NCBI RefSeq assembly: GCF_031582905.1
Contig: NZ_CP133990.1
Coordinates: 2,108,001 to 2,172,000 of the forward strand
Length of the DNA stretch: 64,000 nucleotides
Origin: Pengzhenrongella sp031582905
GTDB lineage: Bacteria > Actinomycetota > Actinomycetes > Actinomycetales > Cellulomonadaceae
Direction of reading: 5' to 3'
Shown in pieces: positions 19,879 through 28,645 of the stretch. How positions within the stretch are numbered: the first letter of the stretch is position 1; each line of letters starts with the position of its first letter. The notes beneath the pieces were generated by a model that saw only the letters and a program-made list of their open reading frames with translations, was not told where the DNA came from and did not search any database. The translations under genes and the position numbers were made by a program.

Positions 19879-20395
19879 GCCGGGGGCTCGGGTGGAACGT
19901 CAGGCGGTACTTGCCGATCTGCACCTCGTCGCCGGCCCGCAGCACGGCGGTGTCGATCCGGTCCCGGTTCACGTACGTCCCGTTGAGCGACCCGACGTCG
20001 CGCACCACGAACTCGTCGCCCTCGCGGACGAACTCCGCGTGCCGCCGGGAGACGGTGACGTCGTCGAGGAAGATGTCGGTCTCCACGCTGCGGCCGGCGA
20101 CGGTGCGCTCGGCGTCGAGCAGGAAGCGGGCGCCGGCGCTCGGCCCGCGCTGCATGATGAGGAGGGCCGACGTCGGCGGCAGGGCCTTGACGGCCGCCGT
20201 GTCGTCCGGGGTCAGTCCCGCCGGCGCGAACGCCTCCGGGTCCTGGTCGACGGTGCCGAGGTTCCCGAGGTCGCCGAGGTTCACGGTCGTCTCGGCGCTG
20301 CTGCGCGGCGCGCTCACGGAGTGGGCCCCGCCTCGCCCGGGCGTCGGCGTACCGCCGTCGCGCACGGGGTCGGGCACGTTCGGGCCGTCCGTCAT
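19841..20395 (-). CDS. garA: FHA-domain protein, GarA-like
   Basis: Protein of 184 residues with a C-terminal FHA domain (GRSVETDIFLDDVTVSRRHAEF, then SLNGTYVNRDRID, GDEVQIGKYRLTF). The N-terminal part has SSAETTVNLG, matching the ETTV phosphothreonine motif by which GarA is switched by Ser/Thr kinases; GarA then controls 2-oxoglutarate metabolism enzymes. CGGGAGG precedes the ATG. It heads the garA-ftsR-DUF151 unit, as in mycobacteria. Confidence 0.88.
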   Translation of the reverse strand: MTDGPNVPDPVRDGGTPTPGRGGAHSVSAPRSSAETTVNLGDLGNLGTVDQDPEAFAPAGLTPDDTAAVKALPPTSALLIMQRGPSAGARFLLDAERTVAGRSVETDIFLDDVTVSRRHAEFVREGDEFVVRDVGSLNGTYVNRDRIDTAVLRAGDEVQIGKYRLTFHPSPRRDAGGAGAAAQS

Positions 20396-20485
20396 CTCGC
20401 CTCCCGGGAAGGTGGTGGGTACGGCGGCGCGCCGCCGACCCGGATATGAGCACAGACTATGGGGTCGCGAGGGGGCGTCGCAGCC

Positions 20486-21265
20486 CTACCCCTCGTCGGC
20501 GGGGAGGGGCGTGGCGAACCTCGGCTCGGGGACGCTCCGGGTCGCCGTCACCTCGACCTGGAGGCGGCCCCGCGGGGTCCCGCTGCCGCCGTTGTTGCGC
20601 ACCGCGGACATCGCACCGCCCGGGATCTCCAGCGCCGGACCGAGGGTGTCGGGGTCCCCGATCGCGATCCACCGGTACGGGGGCCTGACCAGGCCGCCGT
20701 CGACCACGACGCCGTCCGCGCCGTCGAGGAAGTAGCTGCTCGCCACGATCCGGCGGTCGTTGAGCTGGACGGCCTCGGCGCCCGCGTTGCGCAGCTCCTC
20801 GAGCACGTTGAACAGCACGAGCGCCGGGACCTGCGCGTCGGGGTCGGCGATGACGAGCTCGATGCCCGGCCCCTGGGCGGGCAGCCGCCCGGAGAGGATG
20901 CCCTGGGTCGCGGCCGCGGCGGTCGCCGCCTCCAGCGCCGCCTGCTGCTGGTCCGAGCCGCTGAGCAGCTCCTCCCGTGTGGCCTCCAGCGCGGCGGCCT
21001 CCCGCTCCAGGTCCTCGGTGCGCTGGTTCGCCTGGTCGAGGATGCGGACGAGCTCGGACTGCGGCAGCCGGTCCAGGCCCTCGACCTGGTTCTGGCGCAC
21101 CTGGACGACGACGGCGAAGCCCAGCAGCCCGCACAGCACGCCGGCGAGCACCTGGGACCGGGACCCGCGCGGGCGCAGCGCCCGGGCGAGCGTGCGCCAC
21201 GGCGAGCCGCCCCCGCGCGACGGCGCGGGCTCCGGGGTGCGGTGCGGGACGTCCGGCACGGTCAC
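20486..21265 (-). CDS. DUF881 membrane protein (second copy)
   Basis: Protein of 259 residues from a GTG at 21265 whose GTGA overlaps the sbp stop. One membrane helix (VLAGVLCGLLGFAVVVQVRQNQ), a coiled coil (SELVRILDQANQRTEDLEREAAALEATREELL) and the extracytoplasmic DUF881 domain (GPGIELVIADPDAQ, NVLEELRNAGAEAVQLNDRRIV, YRWIAIGDPDTL). Same order as in other actinobacteria (DUF881-sbp-DUF881). Thought to be envelope-related; the role is unknown. Confidence 0.88.
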   Translation of the reverse strand: MTVPDVPHRTPEPAPSRGGGSPWRTLARALRPRGSRSQVLAGVLCGLLGFAVVVQVRQNQVEGLDRLPQSELVRILDQANQRTEDLEREAAALEATREELLSGSDQQQAALEAATAAAATQGILSGRLPAQGPGIELVIADPDAQVPALVLFNVLEELRNAGAEAVQLNDRRIVASSYFLDGADGVVVDGGLVRPPYRWIAIGDPDTLGPALEIPGGAMSAVRNNGGSGTPRGRLQVEVTATRSVPEPRFATPLPADEG

Positions 21266-21594
21266 GCCTTGAACAGGTGCCGACGGATCGCGGCGGCGTT
21301 GGAGAAGATCCGGATCCCGAGCACGACGACGACGGCGGTCGACAGCTGCGTGCCGACCCCCAGCTGGTCGCCGAGGAAGACGATGAGCGCGGCCACCACC
21401 GCGTTCGAGAGGAACGAGACGACGAACACGCGGTCGTCGAAGATGCCGTCGAGCAGCGCCCGCATGCCTCCGAAGAGCGCGTCCAGCGCCGCGACGACCG
21501 CGATCGGCAGGTACGGCTGGAGCGAGGGAGGCACGGTCGGCTGCAGCACCAGCCCACCGACCACACCCACGATCAGCCCCAGCACTGCGATCAC
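21262..21594 (-). CDS. sbp: Small basic protein Sbp (DUF1290)
   Basis: Protein of 110 residues, VIAVLGLIVGVVGGLVLQPT, then ALDALFGGMRALLDGIFDDRVFVVSFLSNAV and LGIRIFSNAAAIRRHLFKA, three to four membrane helices, nearly invariant across actinobacteria. I chose the GTG at 21594 by the family start. As read, the upstream DUF881 frame runs straight into this gene with no stop. Confidence 0.9.
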   Translation of the reverse strand: MIAVLGLIVGVVGGLVLQPTVPPSLQPYLPIAVVAALDALFGGMRALLDGIFDDRVFVVSFLSNAVVAALIVFLGDQLGVGTQLSTAVVVVLGIRIFSNAAAIRRHLFKA

Positions 21595-22578
21595 GAACCG
21601 CTCCCTCGTCCGGAGCGCCCGACGATGCCACATCCGACGCCGCACCCCGCACCACCCCGGTGCTGCGTCCCGGGCCGTGCCGGCTCGCGGGTCGGGGGCG
21701 GGCGGCGCCAACGGGCGGGCCGACTGCAGCCGGGTGCGGGCCGAGCCGGGGAGCTGCATCTCGCTCTGGACGGCGACCTCGCTGTCGATGTCGTAGTTGT
21801 TGCGCAGGATCGCCAGGCGGTCACCGGCGCTGGTGCGGGCGAAGGCCGGCTCCATCGCCTCGGGGTCGCCGATCGCCTCCACCACGTACGGCGAGCTCAG
21901 CGGCGCGAGGTCCACGAGGATCGCGATGTTCGCGCTGCGGATGGCGGTCAGCGCCGTCAGCCGCTGCCCGTTGATGGCGACCGCCTCGGCGCCGGCGGCC
22001 CACAGCCCGTTGACGACCACCTGCAGGTCGACGTCCTGCACGCGCAGATCGGGGTCGGCGCCGTCCGGGTCGTTCTGGGTGACCTCGGCGTCGGCGAGGG
22101 TCACGCGCAGACCGGGCCCGGCGACCGCGGCCGTCCCGGCGGCGAGCTCGTCGCGGGCCAGGACCTCCAGGAGGTCGGGGTCCTGCGCGGACAGCGCCGC
22201 GGTCCGCAGCTCGGCGATCTCCCGGCTCAGGGTGTCGGTCGCGGCCTGCAGCTCGTCCGCGACCGCGCTGCGCTCGGCGATCTGCTCGGTGAGCAGCGTC
22301 CGGGCCTGGACCGCCTCCGGGCGCGGAGCGCGCAACGTGGTCGAGGCGGTGGTCATGGCGATCCCCAGACCGACCGCGGCGGCAGCGAGGAGCACGCGGC
22401 GCCACACCGGCGACGCCGGCTCGTCGCCACGCCGGCGTCGCGCGGTGGCCTCGGCGTACCCGGGGTCGAGCGGCCGGTGCATGACCTCGTTGAGCAACGT
22501 CATGGACGCGTCGACCGGCCCGCGCACCCCGTCAGGACGCGCGGGGCGCGGCGGTCGCTGGTCGGCGGACCCGCTCAC
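21595..22578 (-). CDS. DUF881 membrane protein (first copy), stop not seen
   Basis: It starts at a GTG at 22578 overlapping the pgsA-like stop (GTGA). One membrane helix (VWRRVLLAAAAVGLGIAMTTAST), a helical linker and the DUF881 domain (GPGLRVTLADAEVTQ, WAAGAEAVAINGQRL, YVVEAIGDPEAM). After the domain the frame stays open through 21594 into sbp, which would give a fused protein of about 438 residues. In the neighbouring frame a TGA at 21593-21591 overlaps the sbp start, the arrangement expected here, so a missed indel near the 3' end is likely. Confidence 0.85.
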
Positions 22579-23159
22579 ACCGTGACCCGGGCCGGGGTCA
22601 GCAGCGCGCGCGCCTGCACGAGGTACAGGGCGGCGGCGAACCAGTACAGCCCCAGCCCCCACCAGGCGAACGCCCAGCCGAGCACCGCGGCCGTCGTGCC
22701 GACAGCGCCGGGCCACTCCGCCAGCAGCAGCAGCGGGAAGGCGTAGAGCAGCGCGAAGGTCGCGGCCTTCCCGGCGAAGTGCACGGGCAGGGGTCCGTAG
22801 CGGTGGCGGGCGAGGAACGGCATGAGGCACGCGAGCAGCACGTCACGGCTCACGAGCGCGACGACCAGCCACAGCGGGATCGCGTCCCGCCACACCAGCG
22901 CCACGAGCGTGACGAGGATGAACAGCCGGTCGGCCGCGGGGTCGAGGACCTTGCCCAGCCGGGACACCTGGTCGAACCGACGGGCGATGACGCCGTCGAG
23001 CCAGTCGCTCGCCCCGGAGACGGCGAGCACGACGAGCGCCCAGACGTCCTCGCCCTGCACGATGAGGATCGCGAAGACCGGGACGAGAGCCAGCCGCAGG
23101 GCGCTGATCACGTTGGGGACGGTGAGGATGCGGCCGCTGACCACCTGCTCGCGTCCCAC
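22575..23159 (-). CDS. CDP-alcohol phosphatidyltransferase (PgsA-like)
   Basis: Integral membrane enzyme of 194 residues from a GTG at 23159 preceded by GGAGG. The signature DG(x)2AR(x)8G(x)3D(x)3D is complete in DWLDGVIARRFDQVSRLGKV followed by LDPAADR. It transfers a phosphatidyl group from CDP-diacylglycerol to an alcohol, making a phospholipid precursor. In this conserved cluster the gene corresponds to the Rv1822/pgsA2 position. The acceptor alcohol (glycerol phosphate or inositol phosphate type) is not certain. Confidence 0.9.
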   Translation of the reverse strand: MGREQVVSGRILTVPNVISALRLALVPVFAILIVQGEDVWALVVLAVSGASDWLDGVIARRFDQVSRLGKVLDPAADRLFILVTLVALVWRDAIPLWLVVALVSRDVLLACLMPFLARHRYGPLPVHFAGKAATFALLYAFPLLLLAEWPGAVGTTAAVLGWAFAWWGLGLYWFAAALYLVQARALLTPARVTV

Positions 23160-23273
23160 GTGTTCCCGCCTCCGCTCCTCCGACCCGCCGATCCTAGGGC
23201 CCCGGCCCGGGTGCCCGTGCGGACCGCACCGGACCGCCGTAGCGTCGGGGGTCCACCGACCGAGGAGGCAGTC

Positions 23274-23447
23274 ATGGGACTGGACGACAAGATCCGCAAC
23301 GCGGCGCAGGACCTGAGCGGCAAGGGCAAGGAGGCCGCCGGCCGGGGCACCGACGACGAGCAGCTGGAGGCGGAGGGCCGGGGCGACCAGGCGTCGTCGG
23401 ACCTCAAGCAGGCCGGCGAGAAGGTCAAGGACGCCTTCAAGCACTGA
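23274..23447 (+). CDS. CsbD-family stress protein
   Basis: Fifty-seven residues, MGLDDKIRNAAQDLSGKGKE..., the CsbD pattern of Lys/Glu/Gly-rich helix. GAGGAGG sits six bases before the ATG. Members are induced by general stress (sigma-B type). Divergent from the pgsA cluster and followed by a 15-bp hairpin. Confidence 0.9.
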   Translation: MGLDDKIRNAAQDLSGKGKEAAGRGTDDEQLEAEGRGDQASSDLKQAGEKVKDAFKH

Positions 23448-23477
23448 CGTCGGCCACCGCGCACACCGCAGCGTCGC

Positions 23478-23520
23478 GACGCCGGTGGCACCGGGCACAC
23501 CGCCTGGTGCCACCGGCGTC
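23478..23520. terminator. Bidirectional terminator between csbD-like and RNB genes
   Basis: A 15-bp perfect stem, GACGCCGGTGGCACC at 23478-23492 with its complement at 23506-23520 and a 13-base loop, lies between two convergent stops. Confidence 0.75.
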
Positions 23521-23532
23521 GTCGTACCCGGC

Positions 23533-24976
23533 TCAGCCGTCGTAGGTGAAGCGCACCGTCCGGGTGTCGAGGTCCGCCTCGGTGAGCCGGACCCGCACGT
23601 GCTCGCCGGAGGGCAGCGGCTCGCCGTCGCAGCGCGCGACCACCGCCGGCTCCCGGAGCTGGACCGAGTCGTCGGACAGCGCGATCGCGTCCATCTCGGC
23701 GCCGAGGTGCGGGGCGAGGACGGCGGCCTCGACGAGGTCGGTGCACGCGCGGTCGACGGCGCCACCGCGCTGCGCCCCGGACGCCATGTCGGGCCCGAGC
23801 GTGTCGAGCGCGTCGAGCACCCACCCGGGGACGTCCCGCCCGGCGCATGCGGCCAGGCACACCTCGAGCCCGTAGCGGTCGACCAGCCGGCGCAGCGGCG
23901 CCGTCACGTGCGCGTACGGCGCGGCGATCGCCGAGTGCCCGATCACCTCGGGGGCGCGCCCCGGAACGCGGTCCACGCCGCACCGCGGAACAGCCCGGTC
24001 GCCGCGGCGAGGAAGGCCGCGGTCCGGGGCAGCGTGCGGTCCAGCGCGGCGAGCACGTCGCCGTAGTCCGCACCGTCCGGCCACGGCACCCCCAGCGCGG
24101 TGGCCTGCCGGCGCAGGCGCGCGAGCGCCTCGGGGTCGGCGGGCGGCATGGTCCGCAGGATCCCGACGCCGGCGTCGAGCATCATGGCCGCGGCCACCGT
24201 CCCGGTGAGCAGCGAGATCTGCGCGTTGTGCTCCTCGACCGGGAGCGACGCGCGGTACTCCAGCGCGAAGCCGTCACCGCTCGGCACGACCTCCTGCTCG
24301 GGACGCGACAGCGACACACCCCGCGCGACCGCTCGACGGCCGCGCGGGCCGTGCCGACCTCGGCGAGCAGCACCGGCAGCGTGTCCCGGTCGCCGGGCCC
24401 GGCCGCGTCCAGCGCGGCCTGCACGGCGGCGTAGTCGAGCCGGGCGGTGCTGCGCACGGTCCCGCGGCGCACGTCGGCGGTGACCACCTCGCCGGCGTCG
24501 TCCAGGTCGATCGTCCACACCACCGCGGGGCGGTCCCCGTCCGGGAGCAGCGACGCGGCGCCCTCGGACAGCACCGGCGGGTGCAGCGCGATGCGCCGGT
24601 CCGGGCAGTAGACGGTCTGACCGCGGGCGTGTGCCTCGGCGTCGATCGCGCCGCCCGGCCGGACGAACGCGGCGACGTCGGCGATGGCATACCGGACGCG
24701 GTACCCGCCGCCCGGGCGCCGCTCGAGGTGCACCGCCTGGTCCAGGTCGGTCGAGCCCGGCGGGTCGACGGTGACGAACGGGACGTCACGCAGGTCCGCG
24801 CGCTCCCCCGCGACGCCGAGCCGCTCGTCGTCGGGCCCCCGGTCGGCGGCGGCCTCCGCCTCGGCGAGCACGTCGTCGGGGAACGTCTCGGGGACGCCGA
24901 GCTCGGTGCGCAGCGCCACGAACCGCGCCGCCAACGCCGGCGCCCCGGCGTTCAGCACCAGGCGGGTGCCGGTCAC
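23533..24976 (-). CDS. RNB-domain 3'-5' exoribonuclease (RNase II family), two frameshifts
   Basis: Single-domain RNase II-like protein of about 480 residues. The metal-binding core VTVDPPGSTDLDQAVHLERR, the YAIADVAAFVRPGG and YCPDRRIALHP regions and the C-terminal SAIAAPYAHVTAPLRRLVDRYG are all present, in three frames. Breaks are at an AC/GT repeat at 24314-24319 and at the G run 23950-23954. Restored, it is the short RNB protein common in actinobacteria, which degrades single-stranded RNA. It ends four bases from the alcohol dehydrogenase gene upstream, so they may be cotranscribed. Confidence 0.85.
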
Positions 24977-24980
24977 CGCG

Positions 24981-26035
24981 TCAGCCCTGCGGTCGCAGGA
25001 GCGACTTCACGGCGCGCCGCTCGTCCATCGCGGCGTACGCCTCGGCCACCTGGCCGAGCGGGACCTGCAGGTCGAACACCCGGCCGGGATCGATGGTGCC
25101 GTCGAGGACCTCGGTGAGGAGCTCGGGCAGGTAGGCGCGCACCGGGGCCACACCGCCGGCGACGTTGAGGTTGCCGGAGAACATCGTGCCGATCGGCAGC
25201 TCGGGCCCACCCGCCGGGACCCCGACGTACCCGACGTACCCACCGGGGCGGGTGACGTCGAGCGCCTGCTCCATCGACTCGCGCGTCCCGACGCACTCCA
25301 GGACGGCGTCGGCGCCGATGCCGTCGAGCAGGTCCCGGACGACGGCTGCCCCCTCGGCGCCCCGCTCGGGGACGACGTCGGTGGCGCCGAAGTCGCGCGC
25401 GAGGGCCTGCCGGTCGGCGTGCCGGGACATCGCGATGATCCGCCCGGCGCCCAGGCGGCGGGAGGCCAGCACCGCGCACAGCCCGACCGCGCCGTCCCCC
25501 ACCACGACGACCGTCGAGCCGGGGCCGACCCCCGCGGACACCGCGGCGTGGTGACCGGTGCCCATGACGTCGGAGAGCGTCAGCAGCCCCGGGACGAGGG
25601 CGTCGTCGGGCACCTCGGGGGTCGCCACGAGGTTCGCGGCGGCGAACGGGACCCGCACGTACTCGCCCTGGGCGCCGTCGACCAGGTGGCCGTCCTTGTC
25701 CTTGGCCCCCAGGCCGCGCCGCGCACGCAGGACGTCCAGATGCCGTTGCGGCAGTGCGCGCAGGTCCCGTCACCGAGCGCGAACGGGGCGATGACGAAGT
25801 CGCCGGGACGCAGGGTGGTGACCTCGGACCCCACCTCCTCGACCACCCCGACGAGCTCGTGGCCCACCCGCCGCGGCTCGCCGACGGGTCGCACGCCGCG
25901 GTAGCCCCACAGGTCCGAGCCGCAGACGCACGCGGCGGTGACGCGCACGATCGCGTCGGTCGGCAGGTGCAGCACAGGGTCCGGGACGTCCTCGAGCCGG
26001 ACGTCGTGGGAGCCGTGGAGGAGGGTGGCACGCAT
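24981..26035 (-). CDS. Zinc-dependent alcohol dehydrogenase (MDR family), one frameshift
   Basis: Medium-chain dehydrogenase of about 350 residues. Catalytic zinc ligands are in VCGSDLWGY and GHELVGVVEEVG; the structural-zinc loop GTCAHCRNGIWTSC is partly visible; the NAD(P) Rossmann motif is VVVVGDGAVGLCAVLASRRLG. The frame breaks in the C run 25706-25710 after CVRGAAWG; one more base gives GAKDKDGHLVDGAQGEYVRVP. Substrate is unknown. Divergent from the CoA-binding protein gene. Confidence 0.85.
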
Positions 26036-26105
26036 GGCGCACACCCTACGAAGGCGCCGGCCCGTGCGCGCGGGCGGCCTCCGCGACGTGTGCTTGGCTG
26101 GCGGC

Positions 26106-26525
26106 GTGCCGACGTACCAGGACCCCGCCGTCATCCGCCGACTGCTCACGACCCCCGCCCGCTGGGCGGTGGTGGGGCTGTCGACCAACCGTGCCCGCGC
26201 CGCGCACGGGGTCGCCGCGTTCCTGCAGCGCGACCTCGGGATGACGATCGTGCCCGTGCACCCCGCCGCCGAGACGGTGCACGGCGCCGCGGGTCACCGG
26301 CGGCTGGTGGACGTGCCGGGGCCGGTCGACGTCGTCGACGTCTTCGTGAACTCCTCCCGTGCGGGTGCGGTGGTCGACGACGCCATCGCGATCGGGGCGC
26401 GCGCGGTCTGGCTGCAGCTCGGCGTGGTGGACGACGACGCCGCGCAGCGCGCCGCCGCGGCGGGCCTCGACGTCGTCATGGACACCTGCCCGGTGATCGA
26501 GGCCCGCAGGCTCGGCGCCCGCTGA
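26106..26525 (+). CDS. CoA-binding domain protein (YccU type)
   Basis: Protein of 139 residues from a GTG at 26106: WAVVGLSTNRARAAHGVAAFLQ is the CoA-binding Rossmann start, followed by VPVHPAA, the PVDVVDVFVNSS strand and AVWLQLGVVDDDAA, VVMDTCPVIEARRL. These match the small succinyl-CoA-ligase-like CoA-binding proteins. Role unknown. Confidence 0.85.
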   Translation: MPTYQDPAVIRRLLTTPARWAVVGLSTNRARAAHGVAAFLQRDLGMTIVPVHPAAETVHGAAGHRRLVDVPGPVDVVDVFVNSSRAGAVVDDAIAIGARAVWLQLGVVDDDAAQRAAAAGLDVVMDTCPVIEARRLGAR

Positions 26526-26730
26526 CCGACCGTGTGCCCACCGTCACGCGGCCCGTCCCGGACGTGGGGACCGCTCCCCGGTAGGCTGGGGGTCTCTTCG
26601 GAGTCCTGTCGTGAATCCCCTCGTGTGTCTGTGCCGGTGATGAGTCACCGTCGTTGTCTCGGGATGCGACCTGCGGTACGCCCCCTGGCACCCGTACACC
26701 GGCTCCACGCGACGGACGGATCGTTCCTTC

Positions 26731-28637
26731 ATGACTGCTGCCCCTGACCTCGCCATGCCCACGACCGACCAGCCGACCGGCGGGTCCACGGACACCGCCG
26801 CCGCGGCCGCCGCCACGCCGGCCGCCCCGGTCGATGTCGTCCCCGGCGTGACCTTCGCCGACCTCGCCCTGCCGGCCGCGCTCGAGCGCGCCGTGGCGGA
26901 CCTCGGGTTCACCGTCCCGTCCGCGATCCAGGCCGAGGCCATCCCGGCCCTGCTGTCCGGTCGCGACATCACCGGCGTCGCCCAGACCGGGACCGGCAAG
27001 ACCGCCGCGTTCGGTCTGCCGCTGCTGGCTGCGCTGAACCCCGACATCCACCAGGTCCAGGCGCTCATCCTCACCCCGACCCGCGAGCTCGCGATGCAGG
27101 TCGCCGAGGCGATCGAGACCTTCGCCAAGCACCTGCCCGGTGTCGAGGTCGTCGCGGTGTACGGCGGCTCGCCGTTCCTGCCGCAGCAGCGGGCGCTGGC
27201 CCGCGGCGCGCAGGTCGTCGTCGGGACGCCCGGCCGCGTCATCGACCACCTCGAGCGCCGCACGCTCAAGCTCGACGACATCAACTTCCTCGTCCTGGAC
27301 GAGGCCGACGAGATGCTGCGGATGGGCTTCGCGGAGGACGTCGAGAAGATCTTCGGCGCCGCGCCGGTCGAGCGTCAGGTCGCCCTGTTCTCGGCGACCA
27401 TGCCGCCCGCGATCCGCCGGGTCGCCAGCCAGCACCTGCGCAACCCCGTCGAGGTCGCCACCTCGCGGCAGTCCTCCACCGTCGTCGGCGTGCGTCAGAC
27501 GTACGCCACGGTCCCCTACCGCCACAAGGCCGGCGCGCTGGCCCGCGTCCTCGCGGTCTCCGACGCCGACGCCGCCATCGTCTTCGTCCGCACCCGCGGC
27601 GCGGCCGAGGAGGTCGGCAGCGCGCTCGTCGAGCGCGGCATCTCCGCGGCCTACATCAGCGGCGACGTCGCCCAGGGCGAGCGGGAGAAGATCGTCGAGC
27701 GCCTGCGCAGCGGCGCCCTGGACGTCCTGGTCGCGACCGACGTCGCCGCCCGCGGGCTCGACGTCGAGCGCATCGGCCTGGTCGTCAACTTCGACGCCCC
27801 GAGCGAGCCCGAGACGTACGTGCACCGGATCGGCCGCACCGGCCGGGCCGGCCGCACCGGCGAGGCGCTGACCTTCGTCACGCCGGCCGAGCAGCACCGC
27901 CTGCGCCAGATCGAGCGGACCACGCGGACCCCGCTCGAGGAGATCCGGATCCCCTCCCCGCCGACGTCTCCGCGCACCGCGTGCAGCGGCTGCTCGGCAA
28001 GGTCCCGGCCCGGGTCGCGGCCGGCCGTCTCGAGCTGTACCGCGAGGCCGTCGCCGTGACGCTCGCGCAGCAGCCGGACCTCGGCATCGAGGACCTGGTC
28101 GCCGCCGTCGCCGCGCTCGCCGTCGGCGACGAGGGCCCGAACGCCCGCCCGACCGAGGGCGACGACCTCGACGACGCCCTCAACCGGGCCCGCGTCGGCG
28201 CCAAGCGCGCCGGCGACCGCCCGGACCGGGGCGACTCGCGCTCGGAGAACCGCAACGGACCTCGGGGCGGCGCACGCCGCACCGAGGGCGGGACGATGTA
28301 CCGCGTCGCCGTCGGGAACCGTGACGGCGCCCAGCCCGGCGCCATCGTCGGTGCGCTCACCAACGAGGGCGGCCTGACCGGCAAGGACCTCGGCAAGATC
28401 GACATCTTCCCGAGCTTCAGCCTCGTGGAGATCGCCACCGAGCTCACGCCGGACGCCGTCGACCGCATCTCCCGCGTGAAGGTCGCCGGCCGACCGCTGC
28501 GGATCCGTGTCGACGAGGGCCCCGGCCCCCGCAGCGGCCACGCCTCGTCGCGTCCGAGCCACGGCCCGGGCGGCGGACACCGCGAGCACGGCGGCGCCGA
28601 CCGCAAGCCGCGCACGCACCGCCCCGCGGCGTACTGA
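26731..28637 (+). CDS. DEAD-box RNA helicase (DeaD/CsdA type), one frameshift
   Basis: ATP-dependent RNA helicase. Motifs: Q motif region FTVPSAIQAEAIP, Walker A AQTGTGKT, PTRELA, DEAD box in LVLDEADEML, SAT, IVFVRTR, ATDVAARGLD and HRIGRTGRAGR. The C-terminal part (VQRLLGKVPARVAAGRLELYREAV..., then the DbpA-like RNA-binding domain IDIFPSFSLVEIATELTPDAV) is in another frame. One C lost at 27956-27959 explains it. Full length is about 635 residues, as in CsdA. A long leader of about 150 bp precedes the ATG, as in cold-induced helicase genes, but I cannot show regulation. Confidence 0.9.
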
Positions 28638-28645
28638 GGCACGGC

